A DNA stretch of 52,494 nt from JAITVM01 sp031551135 (GCA_031551135.1 JAVBOA010000046.1:1-52494), one strand, 5' to 3'. Shown: positions 15,602 through 24,552, numbered from the stretch's first letter. Numbers and translations: made by a program. Notes: generated from the letters alone by a model not told the origin.

Positions 15602-17263
15602 ATGGAGAAGAGGAGAAAAGGATTTTCACTGGTCGAGGTTCTTGCCGGCGCAGCATTACTTTTTATAATCGGACTTGCGTTTTCAACTACACTTGCAAAA
15701 CAGTTTGCGGCTGTCAAAAAGACTGAGACAATAACCAAAGATGCTTTTTCTACTGTAAAGAGGACTGAACAAGAAATACAACTTTTGAAAGACAGCATAA
15801 ATAAAGGCGATACAATAGATACAAGCAGATATGAGTCAATGAATGTAACTCTTTTCAGCGATTCATATAAAAGAACAGTTTCTTTTTATAAAATAGAAAA
15901 CGGTATAAAAGAATACAAAGGAAATATCCACGAAACCGGCGGCGAAATAGAAGAAAATGACAATGTAGCACCGAATAAAATCATTACTTATGTTTCAGCC
16001 GAAAAGGAAGAAGAATTTCCGACTGTACAAATAGAGGATGTAACGATCACTTATCATGCCGAAGATGGAATCACAAGCAACAAAATTGCGCAAGTAGGCA
16101 GATTTGATAGAGAGTACATATCCGGAGACCACACTACGCCAAAGCCGTTAAGCTTGGCTTTGCAGGCTAATTATCAATGGTATGTGTCCAGAGAAGGATA
16201 TTATAAATTATACAACGAGAACCCTACTGAAGGAGAAGTAGGGAAAATGCAGCCGAGATATAAAGCGGACTATACACCGATAAAAGGAGAAACTTCGATT
16301 GATTTGAAAGAACTAAAGCCGGAATATCGAGAAAGATTTTTGATTCTTGAAGTAAGGGCTGCAACTACTGACGGTAAAATCAGCGGAGTAAAAGCGTCAA
16401 ATCCAATCTATGTATCTGGTATTCACCGTGATAAATATGAAAGCAGCGACTATATTCATTTTGATGCTTCTTTATGCAATACAGATAATAGCAAAATTGT
16501 AACAGCCAATAACAAAAAATATCTTACAGAATGGGAAGAAATTTATAATACTGAGGAGATAAGCGCAATTGCAGCTGATGTTTCCGAAGCTCCTCAGCTT
16601 ATTACAGAAAAGCGAAGCGCAGACTTTATATTTACAGATCCGGAGTCTATGACGGGTGAAGGAATTAGTAAAGAAGTGTATTATGACTTTTTGAGATTTG
16701 ACGGAACCCAAAAACTTAAAGCACAGTTCATCCAGAGATTATTGGGAACACAAAGCTCAAAAATAACAATGGTTTTGCGGACTCCAAAGTACTATAGTTA
16801 TGATAATATTCCGTTTTATATAACAAACGGTACGGACTACGAATCGCATAACGGTACGGTTAGTTATGCAAATACTAATGGTACATCAAAAGATATTCTT
16901 TATGATGAGTATTATGTAAACAATGCTACCGGCAATCCGTTAAGAGCTGAAATTCCGGTTCCTATACCCGGAGAATGGAATATTGTTGAAATTGGATGTA
17001 ACTATTATGGAGAATATGAAATAAAATTTAATGGATATGTGGTCACTAAACGTGGAACATTGGCGGAAGCTGTCTTTATGACTGATTTAATTTTTGGCGA
17101 ATGTAAAAATGCGAACGGTTTGCGAAGCACATTTTTCGATATAGCGGAATTTATTTATCGAAGCGATGCTCCGTCCAGTATAGAGGATTATAATAATTAT
17201 CAGTATTTAGCCAGAAAATATAATGTTGTACAAAAATATGCAGTGCCGCCGATTGCAGAGTAG
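15602..17263 (+). CDS. Modular prepilin with Ig-like and concanavalin A/LamG-like regions (cassette 1)
   Basis: The 553-residue protein starts MEKRRKG followed by FSLVEVLAGAALLFIIGLAF, a prepilin signal with glutamate at mature position 5. Residues about 160-285 look like a bacterial Ig-like module (NYQWYVSREGYY, later ILEVRAATTDGKISG and SNPIYVSG). The C-terminus, about residues 290-550, fits a concanavalin A-like jelly roll of the LamG type: HFDASL, YDFLRFDG, then WNIVEIG, EIKFNGYVV, IAEFIYR and YLARKYN. Such folds bind glycans or proteins. The start codon is ATG after AAGGGG; an upstream in-frame ATG at 15560 has no such site. It pairs with the vWA pilin before it, as the PilB/PilC modular pilins do in Streptococcus sanguinis. 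Confidence 0.85.
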   Translation: MEKRRKGFSLVEVLAGAALLFIIGLAFSTTLAKQFAAVKKTETITKDAFSTVKRTEQEIQLLKDSINKGDTIDTSRYESMNVTLFSDSYKRTVSFYKIENGIKEYKGNIHETGGEIEENDNVAPNKIITYVSAEKEEEFPTVQIEDVTITYHAEDGITSNKIAQVGRFDREYISGDHTTPKPLSLALQANYQWYVSREGYYKLYNENPTEGEVGKMQPRYKADYTPIKGETSIDLKELKPEYRERFLILEVRAATTDGKISGVKASNPIYVSGIHRDKYESSDYIHFDASLCNTDNSKIVTANNKKYLTEWEEIYNTEEISAIAADVSEAPQLITEKRSADFIFTDPESMTGEGISKEVYYDFLRFDGTQKLKAQFIQRLLGTQSSKITMVLRTPKYYSYDNIPFYITNGTDYESHNGTVSYANTNGTSKDILYDEYYVNNATGNPLRAEIPVPIPGEWNIVEIGCNYYGEYEIKFNGYVVTKRGTLAEAVFMTDLIFGECKNANGLRSTFFDIAEFIYRSDAPSSIEDYNNYQYLARKYNVVQKYAVPPIAE

Positions 17264-17283
17264 AGCAAGATTTTGCTTTGTAT

Positions 17284-17384
17284 ATACTAATCATCGATTA
17301 AATCGTTGAAACCTAGGGAAGCCGAACACCGTGAAGCGTGAATTTTTGACTAAATTTAAAGGCTCTCTAATCGAGTATTAGTAT
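17284..17384 (+). repeat. Second palindromic repeat family, copy A
   Basis: A 101-bp element with inverted ends TACTAATCATCGATTA and TAATCGAGTATTAGTA (15 of 17 matching). The core contains ATCGTTGAAACC...GGAAGCCGAAC. A related copy in the opposite orientation lies at 20909-21003. The outermost bases (TA)CTA resemble those of family 1, so both may be moved by related transposases. Confidence 0.75.
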
Positions 17385-17406
17385 AAGTGGCGGAATCTCC
17401 GTTTTT

Positions 17407-17520
17407 ATACGATTTTCAATATAAAGGATAGAAAAAAATATTTCATTTCGCGCTAGAAACATTGCGCGAAACGCTCCGCTGTGAAAAATTTTTTTCTACT
17501 TATCAAAATGAAAATAGTAT
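17407..17520 (+). repeat. Palindromic MITE-like repeat, family 1, copy 6
   Basis: A full 114-bp copy, differing from copy 7 at only two positions by eye (the fifth base and one base of the right arm). It lies 24 bases before the second vWA pilin gene and in the same orientation as copy 7. Confidence 0.93.
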
Positions 17521-17544
17521 TAGAACAAAATTGGGGGGAGATTT

Positions 17545-19008
17545 TTGAAAAGAAAAGGTATTTCGTTGGTCGAAGTAATTGCGGCTATGATAGTATTGGG
17601 CGTAATTGCATTTTTAATTACCAATTTGCTTAAATATTCGTTTGGAACTTTGAACTATGGCAATAAATCTTCGGAAATGCAGATGAATGTGCGTGCGGCA
17701 ACTGAAAGCATCAACTCCATAATAAAAAACTCAACCGCTATATTTTTAGTTCCAAACTCTTCGTTTAGTAAAGGGGTTTTGAGCGAAGGCTGGGATTATA
17801 TCGGGACAATTGAAAAAAAAGTTGATGGTAAAGAAGTAAGCCAAATAGTTCATTACAAGTATAACGAAGATAGTAAAACTCACGATGCGAAAGTACTTTC
17901 ACAGGCAGATGTGGGTACTGTTTACACATTGAGATTTGATAAAAAAGATGTGTTTGAAAAAGACAAATTAGTTAAATTTACAATTAAAGGATTTGAAGAA
18001 TCAGATTTAACTAATCCGAGAATGACTTTGGAATCCGAGATGGAAGCACTTAATTCGCTTCAAGTTATAAACTATTCATCAGAATTTGATTATTCTTCGG
18101 CGATTGCATTTCGGTCAGATGAACGTAATATGAAAAAAACAATCGGTCAAATTTCTTTGGTTTTGGACTGTTCGGGCTCTATGAATTTTGATATGGATTC
18201 TGAAACGATAACTAAAGGAGTTGAGGAAAGGCGAACATATGCACTGAGAAAAGCAGGGCAGGTGCTGCTTACAAAACTGCATGAAATTTCAGATACTTCC
18301 AAACTGAATTTAACTCCGTTTGCAAGTACCGCAAAAATAAAATATGTTCCGTCTTTTCCTGAATCCGAAAAAATGAATTCAAAATTTATGAAACTATCGG
18401 AATATTATACTGAGGTTTTTGATCTTTTTGATCCCGCGAATTATATTCCAGTGGCAAATATGGATGCATTTAATGCATATTCGGGAAATATAGACGATCC
18501 TTTGGATCCGGTCGGCGGAACGAATATCGGGGATGGATTAAGGCTTGCTTACCACGCTATTTTAGAAGAAGACGAGAAAACAAGGGCGACCGGTGATATT
18601 CCGACAAATTATATAATACTTTTAATTGACGGAATAAACAAAGAGTACACATATAAAGATATTGCAGGAGACAGTACTTATTTTTATTTCGGGAAAGATA
18701 GTGTAGAATCAAATCCTTCGCTTGGTACGGAATATGCTTATGACGGAGCTTATGATATTCAGGAATTGGCGGATTTATATCTTGAGCAAATGGCTCATAG
18801 AGTCAGAGATGCATCAAATATAAAGGTATATTTCGTTGTACTTTCCGATGTTGCAGATACAGAAGTTAATAAACTCAAAGCTAATCTGGGGGTTGCTGAT
18901 GAAGCGATTTTCAAAACCTCGGATACTGACGAGCTGGGTAGAATTTTCGAATCGATAGGAAGAAGTATCGTTTCCGATTTATGGTTTTTGAACGGACCGC
19001 AAATTTAA
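17545..19008 (+). CDS. Modular prepilin with von Willebrand A domain (cassette 2)
   Basis: The 487-residue paralogue of the protein at 14012 has the prepilin signal MKRKG / ISLVEVIAAMIVLGVIAFLI, the same pilin module with near-identical stretches (SSFSKGVLSEGWDYIGT, MEALNSLQVINYSSEFDYSS), and an intact von Willebrand A metal site: LDCSGSM near residue 209, TNIGDGL and LLIDGIN. The surface-exposed parts around the metal site differ far more than the core, as expected if the two copies bind different partners. It starts with TTG after GGGGGGAG. It is followed after 23 bases by the second lectin-type pilin. Repeat copies 6 and 7 bracket this gene pair. Confidence 0.9.
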   Translation: MKRKGISLVEVIAAMIVLGVIAFLITNLLKYSFGTLNYGNKSSEMQMNVRAATESINSIIKNSTAIFLVPNSSFSKGVLSEGWDYIGTIEKKVDGKEVSQIVHYKYNEDSKTHDAKVLSQADVGTVYTLRFDKKDVFEKDKLVKFTIKGFEESDLTNPRMTLESEMEALNSLQVINYSSEFDYSSAIAFRSDERNMKKTIGQISLVLDCSGSMNFDMDSETITKGVEERRTYALRKAGQVLLTKLHEISDTSKLNLTPFASTAKIKYVPSFPESEKMNSKFMKLSEYYTEVFDLFDPANYIPVANMDAFNAYSGNIDDPLDPVGGTNIGDGLRLAYHAILEEDEKTRATGDIPTNYIILLIDGINKEYTYKDIAGDSTYFYFGKDSVESNPSLGTEYAYDGAYDIQELADLYLEQMAHRVRDASNIKVYFVVLSDVADTEVNKLKANLGVADEAIFKTSDTDELGRIFESIGRSIVSDLWFLNGPQI

Positions 19009-19031
19009 CAGATTATAAGGGGGGAATTGAT

Positions 19032-20657
19032 TTGTTAAAAAGAAGAAAAGGTATGACATTGGTTGAAGTCCTTGCGGCCGCCGTAGTACTTTTTATAATA
19101 GGACTTTCTTTTTCCGGGTCTTTGGCAAAACAATTTACGTCTTTAAAAGACACCGAAACTATTACAAAAGATACATTTTCGACAGTAAAAAGAACCGAGC
19201 AGGAAATTCAGCTTATTAAAGACAGTGTAAAAAGCGGTGATTCGGTTGATAGCAGCAGATATCAAAATTTAGATATCGATCTTTTCAGCGGAACGAATAA
19301 AAGAACGGTTTCGGTTTATAAAATCGAAAATGGAATAAAAGAGTATAAGGGCGATATTACTGAAGCGGACGGCGCGATTAAACCGGACGATAATATTGCA
19401 CCGAATAAAATCATCGCTTTTGTTCCCACAAAAGAGGGAGTTGAACTTCCTACTGTGACGATTGAGGATGTAAAAATTACTTATCACGCCGAAAAAGGTA
19501 TTACGAGCGATTATATTGCACAAAAAGGCAGATATGAAAACGAAAAAATTACAGGTTCGCATACGTCGCCGAAACCCGCAAGTTTAGCTTTACAGACAAA
19601 TTACCAATGGTATGTTTCGAGAGAGGGATACTATAAAATTTATAGTGAGCATCCGGAGGAAATAGAGGTCGGAAATACGCAGCCTCGATTCAAGGCTGAT
19701 TATACTCCAATACCCGGAGAAAACTCAATTAATCTTTCAAAAATTGAGGAAAAATATATGGGTAAATTTTTAATTCTCGAAGTTCGGTCGGCTTCTATCG
19801 ACGGTAAAATAAGCGGAGTAAAGGTTTCGAATCCAATATATGTTTCAGGGGTGTACCGATATCCGGACTCGAAAATCGAATATCTTCATTTTGATGCTTC
19901 TTTATACAATACAGATTCTGATAAAATTATAAAATCCGGAGGCAAAAAATATCTTACCGAATGGGAAGAAATTTATAATTCGGACGAAATAAAAGCTGTG
20001 GCGGATGATGCTTCGACCGCACCGGAAATTATTACTGAAAAGCGAAATAAGCCAATAGAAATAAATGATCCGGCTGCTTCATCGAGCAAAAAAATCAAAA
20101 AAGAAGTTTTCTATGATTTCTTGAGATTTACAGGCAGTGAAAAACTGGAAGCTTTGCTTGATTCTAAAATAAAACGGGACAAAAAATCCGGCATCATGTT
20201 TGTCCTAAGAGTTCCGGAGCTAGGTGAGCAAAATCACGCGCCGTTTTTATTAACAAATGGCGATGCTTATGAATCCCACAGTCCGGGTAATTCCATAATT
20301 AATGACAAAGGCGTTTCTAAATCCCTGAACTATAACGGTGCAAAGATGGCTGAAGCTGAGGCCGATAAAGACAAGTGGATGATAATGGAGGTTTATCCGG
20401 ATAATGCCGGAGATTATGTTGTGGAAATAAACGGAATAAAGGTAATAAATCCGGGATCAGCTATTGATAAAAATTTTAATATGAATAAATTGATTTTCGG
20501 TCAAAATTATGACGGATCAATAGCTAATTCGAAGGTCGATTTAGCGGAATTTCTTTATTTTGATGATTATTCCGACACATATTCTAATAAAAGAAATTTT
20601 GGTTATTTAGTAAGAAAATATAATATCGAAGCGGCATATAAATCAATGGTGGAATAA
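19032..20657 (+). CDS. Modular prepilin with Ig-like and concanavalin A/LamG-like regions (cassette 2)
   Basis: The 541-residue paralogue of the protein at 15602 starts with TTG after AAGGGGGG and has the signal LLKRRKG / MTLVEVLAAAVVLFIIGLSF. The Ig-like region (TNYQWYVSREGYYKI to SNPIYVSG) is very close to that of cassette 1. The concanavalin A-like C-terminus keeps the framework (HFDASL, YDFLRFTG, VEINGI, LAEFLYF, YLVRKYN) but diverges strongly in its loops (about residues 370-500). That pattern suggests the binding face has changed. A terminator follows, so this is the last pilin before pilM. A longer reading from 18981 overlaps the preceding gene and lacks a ribosome binding site. Confidence 0.85.
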   Translation: MLKRRKGMTLVEVLAAAVVLFIIGLSFSGSLAKQFTSLKDTETITKDTFSTVKRTEQEIQLIKDSVKSGDSVDSSRYQNLDIDLFSGTNKRTVSVYKIENGIKEYKGDITEADGAIKPDDNIAPNKIIAFVPTKEGVELPTVTIEDVKITYHAEKGITSDYIAQKGRYENEKITGSHTSPKPASLALQTNYQWYVSREGYYKIYSEHPEEIEVGNTQPRFKADYTPIPGENSINLSKIEEKYMGKFLILEVRSASIDGKISGVKVSNPIYVSGVYRYPDSKIEYLHFDASLYNTDSDKIIKSGGKKYLTEWEEIYNSDEIKAVADDASTAPEIITEKRNKPIEINDPAASSSKKIKKEVFYDFLRFTGSEKLEALLDSKIKRDKKSGIMFVLRVPELGEQNHAPFLLTNGDAYESHSPGNSIINDKGVSKSLNYNGAKMAEAEADKDKWMIMEVYPDNAGDYVVEINGIKVINPGSAIDKNFNMNKLIFGQNYDGSIANSKVDLAEFLYFDDYSDTYSNKRNFGYLVRKYNIEAAYKSMVE

Positions 20658-20664
20658 AATATTT

Positions 20665-20694
20665 AGGGTGACGGTATTACTGTCGCCCTTTTTT
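20665..20694 (+). terminator. Rho-independent terminator after the pilin cassettes
   Basis: GGGTGAC and GTCGCCC pair (one wobble) around GGTATTACT and are followed by a T run. It separates the pilins from pilMNO, so expression of the two groups may differ. Confidence 0.85.
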
Positions 20695-20908
20695 ATAGCA
20701 TTTTACTATTATTGATTACTTTGCGGATTACTAACTCAGAGCCTTTTAAACAAAGCGTTTCAAAATTAAATTGACTATAATACAAAATATAGTTTAATTC
20801 GATAAATATATATGATGTAATCAATGTAATTCCATAAATTGACGTGAATTCGAAACGGGAAAAACAGACATCAAAGATTTGATTTTATTCAGAAAAAATA
20901 CACTTTTA
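20695..20908. other. Gene-free stretch before pilM
   Basis: No gene is visible. The stretch begins with TATAGCATTT (from 20694), and its reverse complement AAATGCTATA occurs at 21000-21009, giving a 316-bp segment with 10-base inverted ends. The first 33 bases resemble 8056-8091 ahead of the MATE gene, including TTGATTACTTTGCGG. Confidence 0.45.
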
Positions 20909-21003
20909 ATACGAATACTCGATTAAAAACAAATCAAGTTTCGGTTAAAACGCCTTGTGCGTTCAGCTTCCTTGGTTTCAACGATTTAATCGGTGATTGA
21001 AAT
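20909..21003 (-). repeat. Second palindromic repeat family, copy B
   Basis: Reverse-orientation relative of copy A: ends ATACGAATACTCGATTA and TAATCGGTGATTGAAAT, core GGTTTCAACGATTTAATCGG. The middle has diverged and contains a small hairpin (AACGC facing GCGTT). Confidence 0.65.
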
Positions 21004-21020
21004 GCTATAAAATCAGTATA

Positions 21021-21134
21021 ATACTATTTTCAATATAAAGGATAGAAAAAAATATTTCATTTCGCGCTAGAAACATTGCGCGAAACGCTCCGCTGTGAAA
21101 GATTTTTTTCTACTTATCAAAATGAAAATAGTAT
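21021..21134 (+). repeat. Palindromic MITE-like repeat, family 1, copy 7
   Basis: A full 114-bp copy with perfect terminal ends (TACTATTTTCA... and ...TGAAAATAGTA) just upstream of pilM, almost identical to copy 6 and in direct orientation with it. Confidence 0.95.
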
Positions 21135-21169
21135 AAATTAAAATTTCGAGAAGGGGGAAATTTATTGCC

Positions 21170-22384
21170 ATGTTTAAGTCAAAACCCAGTCCTATGCCGG
21201 CAGCAAAACTTCCTAAAGCAGAAAAAGAAAAAAGTCCAAAACCGAGCAAAGTCTCCTATAAAGTTGCAAAAAGCTCTAAAAAAATAGGGACTACCCGTAA
21301 TAATAAAATGCTTGTATCATTTGATGTCGGAAGTAAAACGACAAAAATGGTAGTCGGAAAAATAAAAGACGGAAAATTGTATATAGATATTATTGATGGT
21401 CTTATAAATCCTAAATCCTGTGTTGCCGATGGAAAAATAATCGATCAGCACGGAATTTTTTCTACTGTAAAAGAGCTTATCAGCCATAACGGAGTAAAAT
21501 TAAGAGAATGTGTTTTTACGGTAGATAGCACTGAAATTATTCGAAGAGAAATGGATATTGCAGATGTGTCCAAAGCTGAGGACAGGCTTGGGCTTGTAGC
21601 TTATGAAATGGGTCAATATTTGCCGATAGACACCAACTCTTATGTCATGCAAACAAAAACAATTGGTACATTTGAAGAAGACAGAACAAAAAAAATAAAA
21701 GTATCCGCTGGTGCTGTTCCAAAAAATTTGATAGAACCTTATGTAAGGCTTACAGATGACGTAGGGCTGGAACGTGTCGCTATGGATATAAACTCAAACG
21801 CAATAGAAAAATTACTCAATCTAGAACTTAAAATGAACCCGCGCAGCGAATTGCGTGATAAAAATATAGCATTTATTGATATGGGACATTCATATTTTAA
21901 TATTTCGATTTTTGGCGGAGGAAGGTATCTTTTTAACAAAGTTGTAGAAATAGGCGGAGTTAATATAGATAATGTAATATCCGAGCGAATGGGCGTTTCG
22001 GAAGATGAAGCAGAAGTAATAAAAATAAAAAACGGTTCGAGTATTTCGATTATGGACTTGATTTACCGCCTGCATGAGAAACCGGCTTCCGGAAATCTTA
22101 ATGATACAGTTTTAAAAGACACTTTATCGATTTATGATGAATGGGCTAACCAAATTTCTCAAGTTGTAAAATATTATACAACTCGTAACAGGAAAAATAC
22201 TATTGATGCTGTTTGTTTATATGGCGGTTGCTCCTTTATTAATGGTATAGATGAATATTTTGGAAAAAAATTGCAACTCCCGACTTCTTCGTTTTATGAT
22301 TTTGGATGTATAAAATTGTCTAACCACGAATTAAATGACAATATTTTGAATTATTTGAACGCAATCGGAGCGATTATACGATAA
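21170..22384 (+). CDS. pilM: Type IV pilus assembly protein PilM
   Basis: The 404-residue cytoplasmic, actin-like protein binds the N-terminal tail of PilN and helps link the motor to the membrane complex. The actin-type nucleotide motifs are visible: VSFDVGSKTTKMVVG near residue 46, IAFIDMGHSYFNISIF near residue 230, and LYGGCSFINGIDEYF near residue 350. The first 45 residues are rich in lysine, proline and serine and precede the usual PilM start, an extension not typical of the family. The ATG lies 12 bases after AAGGGGG. Repeat copy 7 lies directly upstream, replacing any obvious promoter. Confidence 0.93.
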   Translation: MFKSKPSPMPAAKLPKAEKEKSPKPSKVSYKVAKSSKKIGTTRNNKMLVSFDVGSKTTKMVVGKIKDGKLYIDIIDGLINPKSCVADGKIIDQHGIFSTVKELISHNGVKLRECVFTVDSTEIIRREMDIADVSKAEDRLGLVAYEMGQYLPIDTNSYVMQTKTIGTFEEDRTKKIKVSAGAVPKNLIEPYVRLTDDVGLERVAMDINSNAIEKLLNLELKMNPRSELRDKNIAFIDMGHSYFNISIFGGGRYLFNKVVEIGGVNIDNVISERMGVSEDEAEVIKIKNGSSISIMDLIYRLHEKPASGNLNDTVLKDTLSIYDEWANQISQVVKYYTTRNRKNTIDAVCLYGGCSFINGIDEYFGKKLQLPTSSFYDFGCIKLSNHELNDNILNYLNAIGAIIR

Positions 22385-22420
22385 AGAAATGCCATAGCGG
22401 CTAAACAGGGAGGTAAAGAT

Positions 22421-23101
22421 TTGGATTATAATTTTTTTGAACCGTATGTCAAGGTAAAACCGAGAACTAACTATATTTTGCTCGGAATTTTTGCCTTGTT
22501 TGCTTTTTTTGTTGTTGGGCTGTCTCTTTTGACCGCTTATGAATTTTTTTCGCTAAAGCAAATAAAGGCTGACATAGATTCTATGACGAATGAAATGCAA
22601 TCGGCTGCTTTTATAGAACAGCTTAGAGTATACGATGAACGCATTGCTGAGCTTAAAACCACAGAATATGAATCTACGGCATTCAGTTCATTTGATAAAT
22701 ATACAAAACTCATTCACACCGGAAATGAAAACACGGTCAATAATATTGCAAATGACTTAACGGATAATATGTTTTTAAATGGTATTGCAGTAAACTATTC
22801 CTCTATTGTAATCAGGGGACTTGCACTTAAAAAATCTGTAATCGGAGATTTTGAAAACAATTTGCGCAACAGCGGAAATTTTAGCGATGTATTTGTAAAA
22901 ACAGGTGTTAAAGTTGTAGCTACCGATCCTGAAGCTGTAAAAAACACAAATCTCGTTGATATAAAAACTGTTCAAAGTATAGGATATGAGTTTGAAATCG
23001 AATGTGATATTGATCTTTCAAAATTGTTGAACTCTGATTCAAACGAAGCCGGTTTATGGGCGAAATCTATAATGAACGCTACTGGAGGTGTAAATCATTA
23101 A
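22421..23101 (+). CDS. pilN: Type IV pilus assembly protein PilN
   Basis: The 226-residue protein has a short cytoplasmic N-terminus (MDYNFFEPYVKVKPRTNY), one transmembrane helix (about residues 20-45), a coiled-coil stretch, and a C-terminal globular domain of the PilN type. The family's N-terminal tail docks onto PilM, and the protein pairs with PilO. Identity rests mainly on topology and position between pilM and pilO, since the family is weakly conserved. It starts with TTG after AGGGAGG. Its stop codon overlaps the proposed pilO start. Confidence 0.85.
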   Translation: MDYNFFEPYVKVKPRTNYILLGIFALFAFFVVGLSLLTAYEFFSLKQIKADIDSMTNEMQSAAFIEQLRVYDERIAELKTTEYESTAFSSFDKYTKLIHTGNENTVNNIANDLTDNMFLNGIAVNYSSIVIRGLALKKSVIGDFENNLRNSGNFSDVFVKTGVKVVATDPEAVKNTNLVDIKTVQSIGYEFEIECDIDLSKLLNSDSNEAGLWAKSIMNATGGVNH

Positions 23102-24542
23102 ACCGAAATTAAGTGAAAGAGATAAAAAAATATTGATGATTTTACTAATCCTTGTTATTGGCGCGGCCATATATTTTTTGGGTTATGATAAATTCCATAC
23201 CGAAAAAATAGCAAAAGAAGAAGAAATAAAAACGATTCAGGCGGAATATGACCAAAAGCAGGGTTTAATAAATAAAATTCCCGAATTGGATTCGCAGATA
23301 GAACAGTTGAAAATGAATATATTAAATGATGCAGCTAAGTTTTACGGAACTGTACCGCAAGAAACTTTTGTGTATATGCTGCAAACTATGGCTGATGAAA
23401 CTGGTATGGATATTTTAAAATTTGAATTTACAAATGAAAAAGATTCGGCTCTTGAATCATTTATGTCGGGTTCTACAGAAATTTATACAGAAATAGAAAA
23501 GGCTAAAGAAGCGGAAGAAGCAAAAGCAGCAGCGAGTGACAGTGAGGCGAGTGAATCCACAGAGTCCGGTAATGCCGAAGCAAGCGGAGAAGCCGAAGCC
23601 GGAGAAGAAAGCGCAAGTGGGGAAGAAGCCGCAGTTCCGAAAAAGGCAGAACCAAAAAATGAAGATAAAGAGGATTTTGCTCAAATTCTTATAGTTAGAA
23701 TTGATACTGAAGGAACTTTTGATGCTTATAAAAAATTTCTTTCTATCATTGACAACAATAAAGAAAGACTTGTTGTAACAAATTTTAAAATTGAAAGAGA
23801 AGGAAATGTTTTAGAGGAGTTTTTTGGTTATGATATACGGCCAAAAGAAGCCAGACCGCTGAAAGAATTTTTTGATACATATAAAATTCTCAAAGGCGAG
23901 ATTTATTTGAAAATATATTTAGTTCCTTCTGTTGACAGATACGTTGAAAAACAAAATATCCATGAATGGGATATGGAAGATTCCAAATATCAGCCTTTTG
24001 AATATTCTGAGTTTACTAAACCGTTCTTGCTAAAAACGAGAATACACGAGTTTGAAGATCCTTCCTATTCGATATTCGACCAAAGCACAAATGCGAGAAA
24101 CGAAATCGCTTCTACTTTGGAAGGTGAAGATACGCTTGTATCTTTAGATTATCAATTTAGTACGGAATCAAAAACTCCAAATTTATTTTTGGATTTAACG
24201 AATAAAAATATCGTTATTGATTCGGCGGCATATGAAGTGGGTCTTAATATGTTTTCTGATAATATCAATGACGCAAAAGTAAATCTAATAGTAAAAGATG
24301 CCACAAATAAAGAATATTCTATTCCAATTTTGGAAAAAATATATTTTAAAGGCTGGGCTTCTGTGGCACAAAAAGTTGACTCGAACATAAAGTTCCCGAT
24401 TACGTTAAACCGTTTAGTTATTTCGGAAGAAGGACTTACAGAGATTAAAAACGGACAAATAAAATTGGATTATATTTATGTCGGGAAATTACCTGTAACA
24501 GAAAATGCTAATGCGCAAAATGAAAATAAACCGGCTGCTTAA
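23097..24542 (+). CDS. pilO: Type IV pilus assembly protein PilO
   Basis: The protein has one N-terminal transmembrane helix, a coiled coil (about residues 35-75), an unusually long Ala/Glu/Ser-rich low-complexity linker (about residues 125-190) and a large C-terminal domain, making about 481 residues, roughly twice the usual PilO. The family normally has a polar, basic segment such as LSERDKK before the helix. Here that segment (KPKLSERDKKILMILLIL) is only in frame if translation begins at the ATT at 23097, which lies 8 bases after a perfect GGAGGTG and overlaps the pilN stop codon. The next standard starts, TTG at 23130 and ATG at 23133, lack a ribosome binding site and begin inside the helix. 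Confidence 0.85.
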   Translation: MKPKLSERDKKILMILLILVIGAAIYFLGYDKFHTEKIAKEEEIKTIQAEYDQKQGLINKIPELDSQIEQLKMNILNDAAKFYGTVPQETFVYMLQTMADETGMDILKFEFTNEKDSALESFMSGSTEIYTEIEKAKEAEEAKAAASDSEASESTESGNAEASGEAEAGEESASGEEAAVPKKAEPKNEDKEDFAQILIVRIDTEGTFDAYKKFLSIIDNNKERLVVTNFKIEREGNVLEEFFGYDIRPKEARPLKEFFDTYKILKGEIYLKIYLVPSVDRYVEKQNIHEWDMEDSKYQPFEYSEFTKPFLLKTRIHEFEDPSYSIFDQSTNARNEIASTLEGEDTLVSLDYQFSTESKTPNLFLDLTNKNIVIDSAAYEVGLNMFSDNINDAKVNLIVKDATNKEYSIPILEKIYFKGWASVAQKVDSNIKFPITLNRLVISEEGLTEIKNGQIKLDYIYVGKLPVTENANAQNENKPAA

Positions 24543-24552
24543 AAATAAAAAT

